This document shows positions 12,401-25,059 of a stretch of 64,000 bases of DNA, piece after piece. A program made the position numbers and the translations under genes. Numbering within the stretch: the first letter of the stretch is position 1; the number at the start of each line of letters is the position of its first letter. Under the pieces are notes generated by a model. The model made no database searches, was not told where the DNA came from, and saw only the letters and a program-made list of their open reading frames with translations. The stretch spans positions 1,761,718,772-1,761,782,771 of the forward strand of contig OY728165.1 of the NCBI GenBank assembly GCA_963277665.1. The letters are read 5' to 3'. The DNA is from Viscum album (taxonomy: Eukaryota > Streptophyta > Magnoliopsida > Santalales > Viscaceae).

Positions 12401-13581
12401 ATGGTAGAGTTGGTTTCCTTTCATAGGGGAGGAAAATGAATCATTTGGAATTTCCAGAAATACGTTTAGTGTGAAAATGTTCATACATAAAAGAAGACTT
12501 AACAAACAAAAAAAACTAAATAATGGAATCTTTAAGGTATAAATATGTATATAAAATTGATTTTTGAAAAGTTTATATGTCTTTTGAGATGATACTTTTA
12601 ATTTTTTGTCCCAAATTAAACATAATTTATCTTTAACAGAATAGATTAATTTTCAATCTCTTTTTATAATCATTTAGGACACAATTTACCATTGTGTTAT
12701 TATAATAAAAATATTATATTGGATATAATGTTTTATTTTATATTTTACAAATTCACCAAATATAAGAGATTAAACTAATATTAGTGTTAATCCCACAAAT
12801 GAGACGAAATAACATGGTTTTAATGTAGGAAAAAAGTTCAAACGATTATTATGATTTTATATTTGATTTCAAATATAAATTGATTCTAATGATTTAAATT
12901 TTATTAATAGATGTATTATTTTACTATTATTATCTAAAGAATAATTTATAATATAATTAATAATTGATAATTAAGTAGAAAAAAAACTAATTTAAAAAAA
13001 ATATTATTTTAACTATTCATCCCAAACTGATGTTTCTTAGAAAAATACCAATAATTCACCATAAGATAATTTAAAAATTCTTAATTAAAAAATGAAGTTT
13101 ATTTTATCAAATTAAATTTGATTATTTTCCTAAAATTACATTCATTATTATAAGTTGTTCATCCGAGAAAACAATTTTTTTATATATAAAATGGTCTTCA
13201 ACAAAAAGACATATCATTTATTATGAATATGTTTTATATATATAATATATTTAAATACAATATATTAAAGAAAATTAATAAAATTAATTTTACTGTGTTT
13301 AACAGCTAAGTTATAATTAGATTATTTCAATAATTAATACTACAAAAGGAGTCTTTTCTTTGAAACTCAATGATGTATGCATCGTACACCAACTCAGTGT
13401 TGTATATAGCATACACCAAGTTGGTGTATCATGTAGTGTACCAAAAATACATGTTTCATTTAAAGTACGCTAGATTGGTTAATCAAGAAAAATTAATCTA
13501 TGAATTATTTAACATCCAGAAATAAATGGGAATTTAAATTTACTCAAAAAAATGTTCTATAATAAAAATTGCGGTGTTACA
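9462..13581 (-). repeat. long terminal repeat, copy A2, inverted, apparently solo
   Basis: On the minus strand it starts tgtaacaccgc (right end, 13581) and ends ggtggttata (9462). It shares ordered blocks with the other LTRs: gaacaatcgtcattttgtgaggtag at about 12037 (module), gaggtgtgtgtaattat near 12105, cgctttgaggatttggcagtcc near 11862 and atggtaagccgtatgtaggcatgaac near 11671. No primer-binding site lies beyond its left end and no polypurine tract beyond its right end, so it looks like a solo LTR. The flank cgcgt (13582-13586) could match tgtgt (9453-9457) by CpG decay, but that leaves four unexplained bases. Confidence 0.65.
13411..13429. repeat. perfect 9-bp palindrome with 1-nt centre
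   Basis: atacaccaa and ttggtgtat flank a single g. A related caccaactcagtgttg phrase precedes it. It lies near the start of LTR A2. Confidence 0.7.
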
Positions 13582-13729
13582 CGCGTCAATAACTTTTTTT
13601 GCGATGAAAGTCTCCTGACTCTCTTCTCATTGAATCATGATCCATGAACAAGATTCAAAAATTGACTCTAGAAAAAAATATTTTAAAATAGTCTTAGATT
13701 CAAATGTTGTCCATGAAACGACATAGGAT

Positions 13730-14640
13730 TTTTTTGATGATGCTCCTCGGAGAGAATACATAGAGAACAAAGTCATGCTTAGTCAATACGATCGAAGAAC
13801 CACAAACTATAAATCGTTCCTAGAGCTGATATCAGAGGCACAAAGGGATTATTATCCTTCCAATAGGTTTCCATTATATAGATTTGGTATGAGAAATGAA
13901 GTATTCATCCCAAAGAAATGTATGGATGAACAAAATAATTAGTTTGGTGGACTACTAGGACAATTCCACTTGTTCATGGACACATTATTCTATATTGGGA
14001 AGGATCACAAACCCATAAAAACCTATTTCCTAAACAACCACATCAAAAATATCAATGGGGAGAAGTTATGGAATTTGGTGTCTCCAGCAAAGTACGAAAC
14101 TATCATCATGGTGGGCATCAAAACCCTAACAATGAATTGGTTCATATATAATATATTCATTAGGGGGAAACATCATTGAAGAATGTACCTTGGAAAACTG
14201 GGTATGTGTATCATGCTCTGAACTCAGGGATGTTCTGAGGCACATAGGCCTCTATGAAAGAGCATGGGATTTATTGTTCCATGCTTATCATCCTTATTAA
14301 ATCATGATGGATATGTAAAGCAGGGGGTCTCTAGGGAAAAACATATTCCACCTACAACATTGGGAGGTCAGAATCATCCTTTCGGACCTCTATAAAATCT
14401 CAAGAATCCCAATTATAGGGGAATTATACAATTAGGTTCTCCCCATAGAGTAAATTTGGGAAGATACATATCATTTTCCATCTCTGGAGAAGGCATTTCT
14501 AGATCCTGTGTAGGGATCCAATAAATAGAATACAGGGTTAAGGGACGTCCACATCAGGTATTGGTTAAATTTTTTTCAGAAATAATGTTAGAGGAGCTAT
14601 ACATTTGTGATGATACTTCAGATAAATTAAAAACATTTCC
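13730..14640 (+). pseudogene. plant mobile domain (PMD, aminotransferase-like) ORF relic
   Basis: The upstream part reads in one frame, with one stop, from 13733 to 14179 (DDAPRREYIENKV; LWNLVSPAKYETII). After frame breaks come LRDVLRHIGLYERAWDLLF at about 14228 and LSDLYKISRIPIIGELYN at about 14379. These match the PMD pattern in which a Trp/Leu-rich helix is followed by a GE-S-I-S-L-W-D-L segment and a GLPI-G motif. PMDs (PF10536) occur in plant nuclear proteins such as the MAIN/MAIL1 group and in ORFs carried by gypsy and Mutator-like transposons. Here the frame is antisense to, and downstream of, the Tat pol at 20.95-25.4 kb, the position in which some Tat elements carry an antisense ORF. 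Several stops and frameshifts make it non-functional. The PMD call is good; ownership by the Tat element is inferred. Confidence 0.65.
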
Positions 14641-17420
14641 ATACACCAATATGAGAGGATTCTGTCGTGGCACATGTGGATACTACTGGTGGATCCTAGA
14701 GAAGATCCAATAGTAGTTTTGGGATACAACAACAAAACAAGGACTCCACCAATAGTAACTCGAGATAGAGAGATTTATGTGCTGATTTATGTATCGAAGA
14801 TTAGATTGATGGATTTACACATAGGGGTTCATCTAGGAAGCTTTATTGTGGTTCTGATGCAGCAATATAGTGAACCATGAATCTAAAAATCGCAGTGCTA
14901 GTGATGTTGTACATGATTCATCAACAAATCAGTCGGTGGATGACATTGAACATCCCATGGAGTTTCCCTTGTAAGATATTCATGATATACATTTCAGAAA
15001 GAGGTAATAGTGGAAGATTACCATACCTACAACCCTTTTCAACTACATAAGAGATTAGGGGTTGATTAAGACACATATACTGAGTATAAAAACATATACC
15101 ATGGAATTACAATGTATGATACTCGTTGGGAGGTTTGTATACGATATAAAATAAGATCTATACAACATGAACTGATTCATAAGGAAGTTCTGGTGATATC
15201 ATAGGGTGAAACTAAAGCTGTAATCTGAGGTACATAATGAATCCCATCCTTTAGTGATGTGGTGTATCTGGATCATGTTCACTTGTGAATATATGATGAT
15301 ATATAAAGAATTTACCCCATCCACTAAAGAGTATGGGAAAATCTATTACTATGTGTAGAGATGGGATGCCACTTAACCTAGGGTTATATGGAGGAAATAG
15401 TTTGTCTGGTCCAAAGAATGGGGTATTCCTCCACCACTGGGATGAGTAAGAGAGACGAGTATAGAATGAAATGATGGGGGGGATATCATGGTGAGTAGTG
15501 CTATCCTATTTTGTATAATCATTGTAGTGTGATTATATGTTCATTGTCTTAATAAAGTGAGATAAAGAGGAATATGAGTGGAAACATCAGGACCAAGAGT
15601 CATCGGTAGGCAGGCCTTAGTGGAAAGGGATCCATCCATGGGTCCCACATGATGTATTCTGAAGCCCATGAAAATCAGTTATGCAACGTGGACATCTTTG
15701 ACGATGCCTTTATCCCCAAATAATGGAACAAAGTGGATGTTGGCATGCAATTATTATATTCTTCCTAAATTTGGTGTCGCCTCAATAGGTACGAGATACA
15801 CCTTATCGGGATTGTCCATTCCATGGAAGGATTATCATGTTTCAAGAAGAGGGATAATGATTCATGATCGAGCTAGTGGACATGTTGTATTCATGGGTCT
15901 CTTCTTGTCCACAGAATGACGGTGTGATGGTGTTGCAGAATAATACATCTCCTTCATACCTAACAACTACTAATCAAGAAATGGTTTCCCCTTTCTTGAA
16001 CTCGTCAAACAAATCATGGGGACTTGATTCAATCAATGGGTACCCTTTGTAGAGTGGTGATATTAATTACTATTTGGAATAATGGGATGAAATTCCTAAT
16101 GAAATATATAACTCACCATCCCTTGATTCACCTTTCGTTTCATATAATCTAGATCCCATAACTGAAAAGTTTTTTTGTATGGGAGGGTTTCAAACATATG
16201 AATCATACTGATAAGGATAAGGGTACACCAATAGGAATGAAGAAGCATAATTAGGGGCTTACACCAAACACTGAAGTGTCCAGTACACAGATTGAGGCTG
16301 AGGAATTCAGGGTGACTACCACTGAGTCTTTAATTTTACTAGTCATTAATGGGAGGGCCATCCCTAATAATAATGACAAAAATTCACTAGAAGATCGAGG
16401 AGGCAGATATCTAGGTTTTTTGATTTTGTATTTCCTCCATTTCTATAGATTCATAGTAGTCATTTACTGATCAGGTTGAATACCATTCTCCTTTTATGAA
16501 TATTATTTTGAATATCATGATCTCCTCTGTCTGAAATGGTCATAGGATCCATTATCCCTGTTCACATAGGGATTCCAGTCTATGTGGAGTAAGCATGTCA
16601 ATATGACAATTCCAAAACATCTGTTGAATAGTCATTTGTATCTATGATGTTCACCAATAGTGGGGAAGATCTATGAGATGATAAGGAAAATATTATTGAG
16701 ATGAGATCAATTAATGGTGACAAACCTTATAACATAATGACCAGCCCATATTATAGGATACAATATAAGGACCCTTCCCCTGAATTTCTGGATACAATCC
16801 CAGAGTATGATTCAGTGGATCTTACGGATCTAGATGGATTAAACATAGATGGGGTCCTATAGAATCACATCATCTGACACAGGGCATAGAGTTTCATTCA
16901 ATGCCTCATTTACCAGAATCAAGAGCCGCAACTGGTGGGCTACATGGGGTCCCTTTTCCATTGGTTTTGTAACAAGTCTTCCATAGGGGTAGATTCTCAC
17001 GGTCTTCATAAGATGATTCGTGACAATATTGCTGAAATATGATGGGGGAAGACACTATATGGAAATCATATGTTGTTAAAAGATGTATGCGAGTATACGA
17101 AATCTACATGACATAAAAAAAGAGATCCAAAAACCAAAAAAAGAAATGGTCCAATGTTCTTCCTTAATTCCCCCCACCTGAGGAACATTACATAGTATAA
17201 GTATTTTTAGAGACGTCAATGGAGATGATAAGGCATGGGTCATAACCAGTTGATGATCTTCATGTAATGATGGAACGGGTGTAGATGATTACCAATAATC
17301 TTAAACATGTGGATGATAAAGATGGATTTGATCTTAGTTAGTAGTGTCTAACCTCAGATGCCACGTGCCAATGGTTGGATGGGTTGTGCTGCTCAGTTGA
17401 TGGTGGTAGATCCATATGTT
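14641..17420 (+). pseudogene. decayed downstream part of the PMD-containing ORF
   Basis: Short coding-like pieces continue on the same strand in shifting frames: 14674-14877, 15116-15190 (YDTRWEVCIRYKIRSIQHEL), 15668-15919, 15918-16140 (NTSPSYLTTTNQEMVSPFLN, then WDEIPNEIYNSPSLDSPFVS), 16276-16470 and 16700-16858 (NGDKPYNIMTSPYYRIQYKD, then SPEFLDTIPEYDSVDL). Amino-acid composition looks protein-like rather than random, with acidic Ser/Pro/Asn-rich tracts like a low-complexity tail. I recognise no domain here, and the right limit is uncertain. Confidence 0.4.
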
Positions 17421-20400
17421 ATATTTTTCTAGGACACATGAGAGGCTATAATATATGTATGCCCCCAACTATTGCCACTATTTTTAGCTCATTGATGATA
17501 CTTTTAATATTTTCATGGACACATTCTTTTTAATTCATTATTAAATTCATTTCAATCATAGTTGTGAATCAATAGATGACCAATCCCTAGGCATGAATAG
17601 GTCAAGCTAGGTTGGAGAAAAAAAGGGAGGATCAAATAAATACTAATTATTAATGAGAATCCTAGATAATCATTGAATACCTAGAATCTATTACAAATGA
17701 TTGACTTATTGGTGTTCCGTGTTAGAGTGAGGATATGGATATAGAATAGGGTTCTTGGAGGAGCCAACATTGTTTATACAAGCATGTTATAGTGAATGAA
17801 TTATATAATTCCTCATTTATTATAATCTAATAGGAAATGGTGAAATTGGGAGTGTGAGTAACAATTCCCTAAATTCAGGATATAGGGAGAGTGTTGTGGT
17901 GATACAGGAGAACACATGACCATGATTTAGAAACAGAACATTTTTACTCTTATCCATGAATGGGTACATACAAAAGAGGGTCAAAAGTTGAAAAATTTGA
18001 AACATGAAACATTCCTATTAGTATCATCCAATGTGTTCTTGTATTTTGGAACAAGATTGTATATGGACCAAAGCGGCATGGGTCCAAGACATTTGGGGGT
18101 CACTCAGATGTGGAAGAGGATGAAGATCTAAATAACTGGCATGCAATAATGTAAATATACTGATGGAATGTTTGAATGTTTTCAATCACAATATGAATTA
18201 TTCTAAAATGTATTAAAAACCCATGTGTAGGTTTATTGTTATATAAAAAATCAATCAAATCTTTCATGAGAACACAATATTAGATGTCCAGCGATAGTAA
18301 AAAATGGATCATTTACATAGATACAATGCTTTAGGAGAGGACATCTCAAGGGAGGTCCAGTGAAATTTTATAGATTACTTCAGCAAGTATATATGATGGA
18401 AATGAATCTTAGAATCATATGATAATGGTGATGAATAATATAGTTTAATAACTAGTGCTTAAGATGTGTCACATTGTTTAATGTCATGTGACTGGGAATT
18501 TCCACACAGTTTATGGTCATACTACCCAGACATTCGTCAAAAGATATAATCCATGTTCTCAAAAAATGTAAATGAATATTTATACAAAATTTACATTCAA
18601 TGGGGAAAATATACATATTAAAATGAAAAAAAAGTATATTTTTCACCACACATGTGATAGGAAACTGACATGTGTCAATGAGAATGATGAAAAACTATAT
18701 CGGTACCCACCCCACTAGAACTCATTTTCCCTTTAGAGCCCTTTTTGGTGTGGGAAAAAAAGAATAGTATTGGGGGTATACTTCACATGTGGAGGTACAC
18801 ATTGGGGTGATTCTAGGGGAATAAATCATCTATGACATATGAGCGTGGAAATTACATATGTCGATAGTCTATTGTTTTGGATAAAATGGAGAAAGGTGAG
18901 TAGGGATCGATCGTTGACCATGTTATAGTAACAAGAAAAACCAACATACCAGTCATGAATGGGGAAATCAAAAATGGGATTAGCTATTGGCCAAGGTCGA
19001 AATAAAATATGCGATGCATACATCCAAATATCTATTAGGGAATTGTCCCAACATGGGAGGTGATCCAAAAATTAAATGATGCCATCACTGTTTGTGGGTA
19101 CATCAGGATTTGATATGTTATAAGAATTCAAACTGGGAAGGAATGAATGTGTTGAATGGGTGTATCATGGGGTGGTAATATAACTCCAATTTTGAGGGTA
19201 GATTAAGCATATGTATCATTGATCGTATGCTCATATTTTAGGGTCAGGATGCTTACACGATGCATGCACATCGTTTTAAGACATGATTCTTCGAATATAT
19301 GATAAATTTTTGTTCTAATGGTATATATATGATATTCAAGAGATAAAACCCCTCATTAATGAGGGACAAGGGAAGCAATGTACAATATAGAAACATTAAT
19401 ATGAAAAACATTCTATTTAGTGATATATTATTGGATTGTAATTTAGGACAATGGTCCACAAGGTTAAAAAATTTATGGCCTAGTAGAATTTTTTTGGGTG
19501 TCACTACATATCCAATATGTATGAGAATTAAGACAAACATAGTTTTATAAAACGTCTTGGTATGAGACCAATAATGGTGGGGAAATCCTCTCTAGAAAGG
19601 TAACTAAAGCATCGCATAATTATTGTGAGGCATCCTAAAACTATTCAGGAAATTGTTTCAATTTAACATCTTCTATTGAGGACATTGATATCATGAATTT
19701 TTATGTTTAGTGAGAGGTTATGGAAAAGCCAATGTTAATGAGGACTGAGGGGGTATAACTCTGCATAATAAATCTGTGTGAAGTCCTGCATAAATTTTAA
19801 TTTTTTTGATGCTTGGACTATAAGATTCCAGTTTATGTTCATGGGTTTTGGACTTAGTTGCGGAGACATCCCGAAGAAGATATATGTTGCATGGGAGCGT
19901 AATAAATCATATATGAATGAAGGATTGGATGTCTTGATGGTGAACGACATATTTTTGAGTGTAGTATAGATATTTTACCTATAGTAATATCTATGGAACA
20001 TATGTAAGGAATATTAAATGTGAACCAGCCAAGGTGGATTGCGTTCCATGAATGCTGCCTATGGGAAAAATAGAGGATAATAATTTGTTGTTGGGACTAC
20101 TGAAAAAGTGTATATGTGTCACTATATATCCCCTGAGTATGGGAATAATGCCAAATGCATTTCTTGAAGGAGATCTTTTTTAGTAGGTCTAACCCATACA
20201 GAAGAATGGGTTTTATTCTTTCTGCCTCATTTTTTGTTGATGTTGTTTTTTATTGGATTGACTAGGAATGGAAATATTCCCATTTAAATGTATCCTATGT
20301 GGATAATAATCAATCCATAAATAGTTCTTTAATAGAACACTGAAGATGACCGATTCCAATGGATATGTACTCTCAAGGGATAACATAATGAAGTATGATG

Positions 20401-20950
20401 GTTTTTTCATGTGGAAAATATGATAATTTTTTAAAGATTATGGTCGTTTGTATAGTATTTGGATTTTATATAGTTTATCATAATGAAGATAAGTTGAAAA
20501 TTGTAACATAGAATAATTTTTTTTAAAATATGATACTGGGGAGTGGAAATTCCATATGATGATATATGAAGTAGTAGGTATAACCTAGCGTGAATAAAGC
20601 CCATGGATGCCCACGCTGCACCATATGCTACCTAACAATAACTATAAATAACATAATGTTATGATAACTGAACATGATCTTATTATTAATATTGTAGATA
20701 ATGGTTCCTATAACAATTTTAACATAATGTTCTTGGAAGGTAGACATTGATTTTATTGTTTTAGGGAATGGACCATTAGCTATTAGTTTATGGTCATCAA
20801 TTTCAGACCATAATCTCTTAGTTTATGTGTATAATGTTTATACTAATCACCCAATTTATCATCATGTTCCTTAGATGGAATCTCACATTTAATATTCAAA
20901 GATCATGAAAAATAATATCCTTATTTGGGGTCATATTCTTTGGAATATCA
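17421..20950. other. unrecognised region between PMD relic and Tat integrase
   Basis: Frames of 60-95 codons exist on both strands (17820-18005, 18826-19068, 19253-19540 and 19735-19950 minus; 19359-19550 and 19778-19969 plus), but none resembles a known family. No LTR termini or polypurine tract could be placed. It is probably the 3' untranslated part of the Tat element. Confidence 0.35.
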
Positions 20951-20954
20951 ACTC

Positions 20955-21500
20955 TTATTTTATGTTCAAGGAGTTCGGACCAGGACCCAAGTTTAATTCC
21001 ATCTTCATTGGACTAAAACCACCATATGAAAAGTAAAACATGAATAATTTGGCATTGATTGGTGGATTAATGTGATCTCCGTCTAATGTGACCAAAGAAA
21101 ATGCAATGTTGGGATAAACCATGTGAATGACATGTGGTACATCCCAAATTTTCTCCAAATTAGGTGTCTCCATTCCCAGAATCATTTTAATTTAGAGATC
21201 CAATACCATATCACCTTGTATGAAAAAGTGAAGATGAACCTTATTTTTGAATTCATTGGATATTTTTGGTAGAACCTATCCAAATCATATAGGTCTTGAA
21301 TCCTATTATCAACAAGGGAATCTAGCACACATTTTTGGACATTGATAGTCATGTACATCATTTTATGTCCATATATAAATTCTTTAAGTGGTGGTATCTA
21401 AACCTCGATGGGATGGATGGACATGGATCCATAAACCGGTGAATGTGGTGTAACGTGGGTGGATGTTTTTGTTGTCAAATGATAATTATATAGGGAATTA
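20955..21500 (-). pseudogene. Tat-lineage integrase, C-terminal part
   Basis: Integrase joins the element cDNA to host DNA. On the minus strand 21185-20955 is open and reads WDVPHVIHMVYPNIAFSLVT, then LDGDHINPPINAKLFMFYFS, the usual C-terminal end of Tat/Athila integrases (a GP-hydrophobic stretch, then LDG, PIN, a Lys and YF). Upstream, at about 21460-21415, VYGSMSIHPIEV matches the VYG-EAV-P-E motif behind the catalytic core. The HHCC and DDE parts, expected at 21.5-22.4 kb, are too decayed to recognise. Frame breaks lie between the two matched pieces. Confidence 0.75.
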
Positions 21501-22449
21501 GGGTTCTTTTCTGGACAAATCATCTTTTCATGTCGCACTATCATCTCAAAAATGATAGATATGTTTTTTTGAACTACTTGATATATGAATTTTCCTTCAT
21601 ATGGTATAGGAAGGTGTGGTTGGAAATTATGTTTTATTTGGTGTAAATGTATTTCAAATCATCATCCTATAATTTGTTTCAGTTGTAAGTGACAGTATCC
21701 CGAGGAATAAAAATTGATAAATAATGTGGCTGATCTTGAATTGCCCAATAGTTTTTGATTTCACTTACTTCAAGAGGAACAATTCTACTAAATTTTAGAA
21801 GAAATCAATTACATTCATAATGAACCAATCCAAGAGATCTATCACTCATATATTGTGTTCCAATATGTCAATTCACCATATCATGATGGTCGAGTAATAA
21901 ATGGTAGTATGGGAGTTCTATAGAGGTTGATCCCAGAATTTGGAATGGATCTAACATGCATGTAACCCCATGAAGAACATTATATAGCCATAGAACATTG
22001 TGGTACATAATTAACTCAACCATTGAATCTAATGATAGAGTTTTAACCCTTCTGGAAGAGGAAAACATGAACTAGATAAAAAATCATTCAAAACTACAGG
22101 GATCTCATCCCCTTGAATGAAATGGAGGATAAATCCATTAATCCCGTGTATATTGAGAGTCTTCTTAATGATCGTCCCAATGTGGAGGTTGAAATTATGA
22201 GCGTTCTGAAATTTTCCCTCATGTTCATATTTATCTAGTGGTAAAGTGTAATTCTAATGATACTCAATTAATGGAGTCACAATGATGGAAAATAATACCA
22301 CAGTGAGGGGATCTTGAGGTCTCGACATGGATGTGTCAATAATCAGGTGGTTTACATGATGGCTATCATTATCATAGAAAAGAACCAAATAGATCACCCA
22401 TTGATTCACCACATGAACAATCATATCATACTAGCCAAGATCTATGAGA

Positions 22450-22900
22450 TATTTTTCTATTCAATCCAATTCATTGTCTTAACCAATGTTTTATTGAGTA
22501 AAATTGAGTCCCTTCTCACTGAGAAGATAAATGGGAAATAAACTATTTATTGTGCTCCAGAAATAGCTCAATCTCAAACATCCTATTGAAATAGTAACTA
22601 TATATTGATTTAATGACATACTAAGAGTCTCCTTTTATATTAAAAATGAGAACATTAGTCTTTAGATCCAGCTCGATACTAGTAATTTGATTTTCATACT
22701 CCACCCCATTTTTTGTGTTGCCTTTTGATTATTGGAATGAGTATTGAAGAATGACATGTTTCAAGGTGATGAATAAAATCCCCAAGACTACACAATTGAG
22801 CCAGGTATCATTGTGCCTTCCATTGGATGTTATCCAAGAGGTACCATAGAAATTAGTCTTCTATCACAACATTGATTGGTCCATTTGGAGGACAGTTTAA
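22450..22900 (-). pseudogene. second (archaeal-type) RNase H domain of Tat element
   Basis: On the minus strand the piece near 22740-22600 reads ILQYSFQ, stop, SKGNTKNGVEYENQITSI, then ELDLKTNVLIFNIKGDS. It follows the archaeal-type RNase H pattern (pro-Tyr-Ser, then N-N-AEYEA--GLE-A, then a strand ending in GDS). It lies between the ordinary RNase H and integrase, the arrangement that defines plant Tat-lineage elements. The AEYE glutamate and the GDS aspartate are both still present. Stops and at least one frameshift are present. Confidence 0.7.
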
Positions 22901-22949
22901 TTTGGTAGAATGAGATAGAGCGGTGGCTATGTTGAAGCTGAATAAAGAG

Positions 22950-23330
22950 CATGAAAATCATTCAACACTAGACCAATGATGAATTTATATGGTATGAACC
23001 TGATTTCAAACTAAAGATTAATAACCACAATGTACGCTACCCTCCTATTCAACGTAGGGTGGCTTTGGAAACACATTTGTGGGTCTACACTAGTCAAAAT
23101 TTTTATCTGCTACGAATAATGTCGCAACTTTTTCTATATGAAATCTAATGCAATGTAGTATTTCCTAATACAATATAACCAAGACACAGTTTTGATTATC
23201 TTGTGACTAAGATAATATATACTAATCTCTATCACATCATTATTCCACTAAAAGAGTAGGGAACCAAGGGGTCTTTCAAGGTAGGTCAGGTAAAGGACCA
23301 AAGGATTCCCTGAGACCCGCAGCATCAAAA
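22950..23330 (-). pseudogene. RNase H domain attached to Tat reverse transcriptase
   Basis: RNase H removes RNA from the RNA:DNA hybrid during reverse transcription. On the minus strand the order is ERPLGSLLF, IYYLSHKI, LDFI-KKLRHYS, VDPQMCFQSHPTLNRRVA and then a decayed LSEFDI-like piece (FEIRFIPYKFIIGLVLNDF). These match the ordered RNase H motifs of Tat elements (I-YLSK, LV-A--KLRHY, -DPL-YL--RP-L-GR-A). Stops interrupt it, so it is inactive. Confidence 0.75.
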
Positions 23331-23429
23331 CATGATTTTGTAATAAAAAAATATTTACTTACACAAATATAGAGTGGAACACATCATCCAACTGATATAT
23401 TTTACCTTTTTTATGTCCCCTAAAAATTT

Positions 23430-24280
23430 ATTAAACTTATCGGAAAAATTCTTGATGAATCAACAAATGTAGGAAAAGTTACATTAAAGGCCTTAGAGAT
23501 CCTGAAGGTTACTTTGAAGAGGAATATGGATGATGGCTTTGATCTTATCTAGGTCAATATATATGACTATCAAGTTATGAAGAAGCTATGAAACTCCCTA
23601 TTGGTAACCAAAAAGGTGCAAATCAAGTGATTAATATTATATTTCAATGAGAAATGTAATTTTATCACTTTGTAAAGATCTCTAATGTGTACATATCTCT
23701 AGTGGTATTGGACCAAGAAATCATCCATGTATGATTACAACTAGGTCCTAAGGATTTTCCTGAAGATGTGGTACATGGATGGTAGATAGGTGGAACCGAA
23801 ATTCTTTAAATTAATGGGATTACATAATATAAAAAGATTCATTCTGGTGCTCTAAATTAGATTGAATCATCATATTCGAGGTCCATGATGATATGATTAT
23901 ATCTAGATTCCCTATTCATAAAATAGTGGTATTGGAACTGTTTTTTGGGAGCGATCAAAATCTCTATCATTGTAAAGAGAAAATCATATTTTGGGACTTG
24001 ATTGTTGAGGTCCTGGAAGTCTATACAGACTCAAATCTACCAAATATTTTTTCTTGAATGGGATAATGTTGGAGAGCCACATGGGGTACTTAACATCCTT
24101 AAACGAGTATGATTTTGCAACCATACCAACTTCATCCCCCAATGGAATCATAATAAGGGTTCATTTTCATGGGAGGAAGTTTTTACCTATGAATACTTAC
24201 TTGGAAGAAATGATGGTGGACAAAAACATAAGAGTCTTACCCTAAAATAACATATTAAATCAACAAAAGAACATCTTGAT
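23430..24280 (-). pseudogene. Tat-lineage reverse transcriptase
   Basis: Reverse transcriptase copies element RNA into DNA. From high to low coordinate the minus strand shows LWLSNIIPFKKKY, LYRLPGPQQSSPK, a decayed palm region, NPINLKNFGSTYLPSMYHIF (the PFGLKNAGATYQR block), SYMDDFLVQYH with the catalytic YMDD intact at 23720-23731, then DLDKIKAIIHIPLQSN and SYIC-FIKNFSDKFNKFL, the thumb and connection. Many stops and small frameshifts are present. The motif order and the wording of the thumb are typical of Tat rather than chromovirus RTs. Confidence 0.85.
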
Positions 24281-24379
24281 GCTTCTTTATAAATCCATAT
24301 ACTACAACTATTCTTCTACAAACATAGATGCACTGGTCATCACTGGCCATGCATCTATGATAATACCACAAGTCACCTG

Positions 24380-25000
24380 AACTATCTCATTGATAGTGGG
24401 GGAACACCCTCTTTGAATTGATGAATAGACTCCTCTAATTTCCCTTAGTTTTCAATTATTGGGGGATCACTGGGATGATATGACCCATACAATACCTCTG
24501 ATTCTGAAGAAACAATGGTGTCTATATAGTCAGATACAAAATCCTTAATAATTAATTTATTCTCTATATAAACTATAGTGATGGTCGCTGCCAACTAGAT
24601 TTCATATGTCCGGTCGATCGTGAGGTCCATACATGATGTGAAATAAATGACACTCAGTACGTTTTTTTGAGACTCAACCCAGTCCCACAAGTATGGGGAA
24701 TGTGCCAAATAATTTTGTTCGTTAGTTGAACATCTCAATATTTCATAGGGGTAGGGGATTTTGGGACTTCTTAACCATATCATGTAAAAAAGTATAAGTT
24801 GATCTTCAAATGTTCAATGTAATAAGGGATATGACTCTTCTTCTTCTTAGAAACATTGAATTTGTGTCCCAAATATGGAATTGTAGCCTATAACTGGTGA
24901 AATATATGGATGAAATTATTATACAGTCATATTCATAAGCTATCCACAATGTTTGTGTACTTGATCAAATTGGATAGAAATTCCATTTTCATGATATGGT
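24380..25000 (-). pseudogene. acidic linker between protease and RT of Tat element
   Basis: The minus strand is almost open from 24783 to about 24420. It has PKIPYPYEILRCSTNEQNYL, WDWVESQKNVLSVIYFTSC, then an acidic Ser-rich tract (DYIDTIVSSESEVLYG) and, at the low end, SPTINEIVQVTCG, which resembles the EIV-LGT phrase ahead of Tat RTs. Just above it, LGYNSIFGTQIQCF recalls the end of the glycine-rich G-patch found in many Tat polyproteins. The function of this linker is unknown. Confidence 0.5.
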
Positions 25001-25059
25001 TATATCATGTGTCCATATATTAGGATTGACATGAGTAAAAGGAAGATGCATCCCCTATG

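Noticed and set aside
18485..18515. Reverse complement of tttccacacagtttatggtc as a Tat primer-binding site
   Set aside because: It would lie on the 3' side of pol and has no adjoining LTR terminus.
19253..19969. Overlapping opposite-strand ORFs as possible genes
   Set aside because: Both strands are open at once, and neither translation shows a motif or periodicity.
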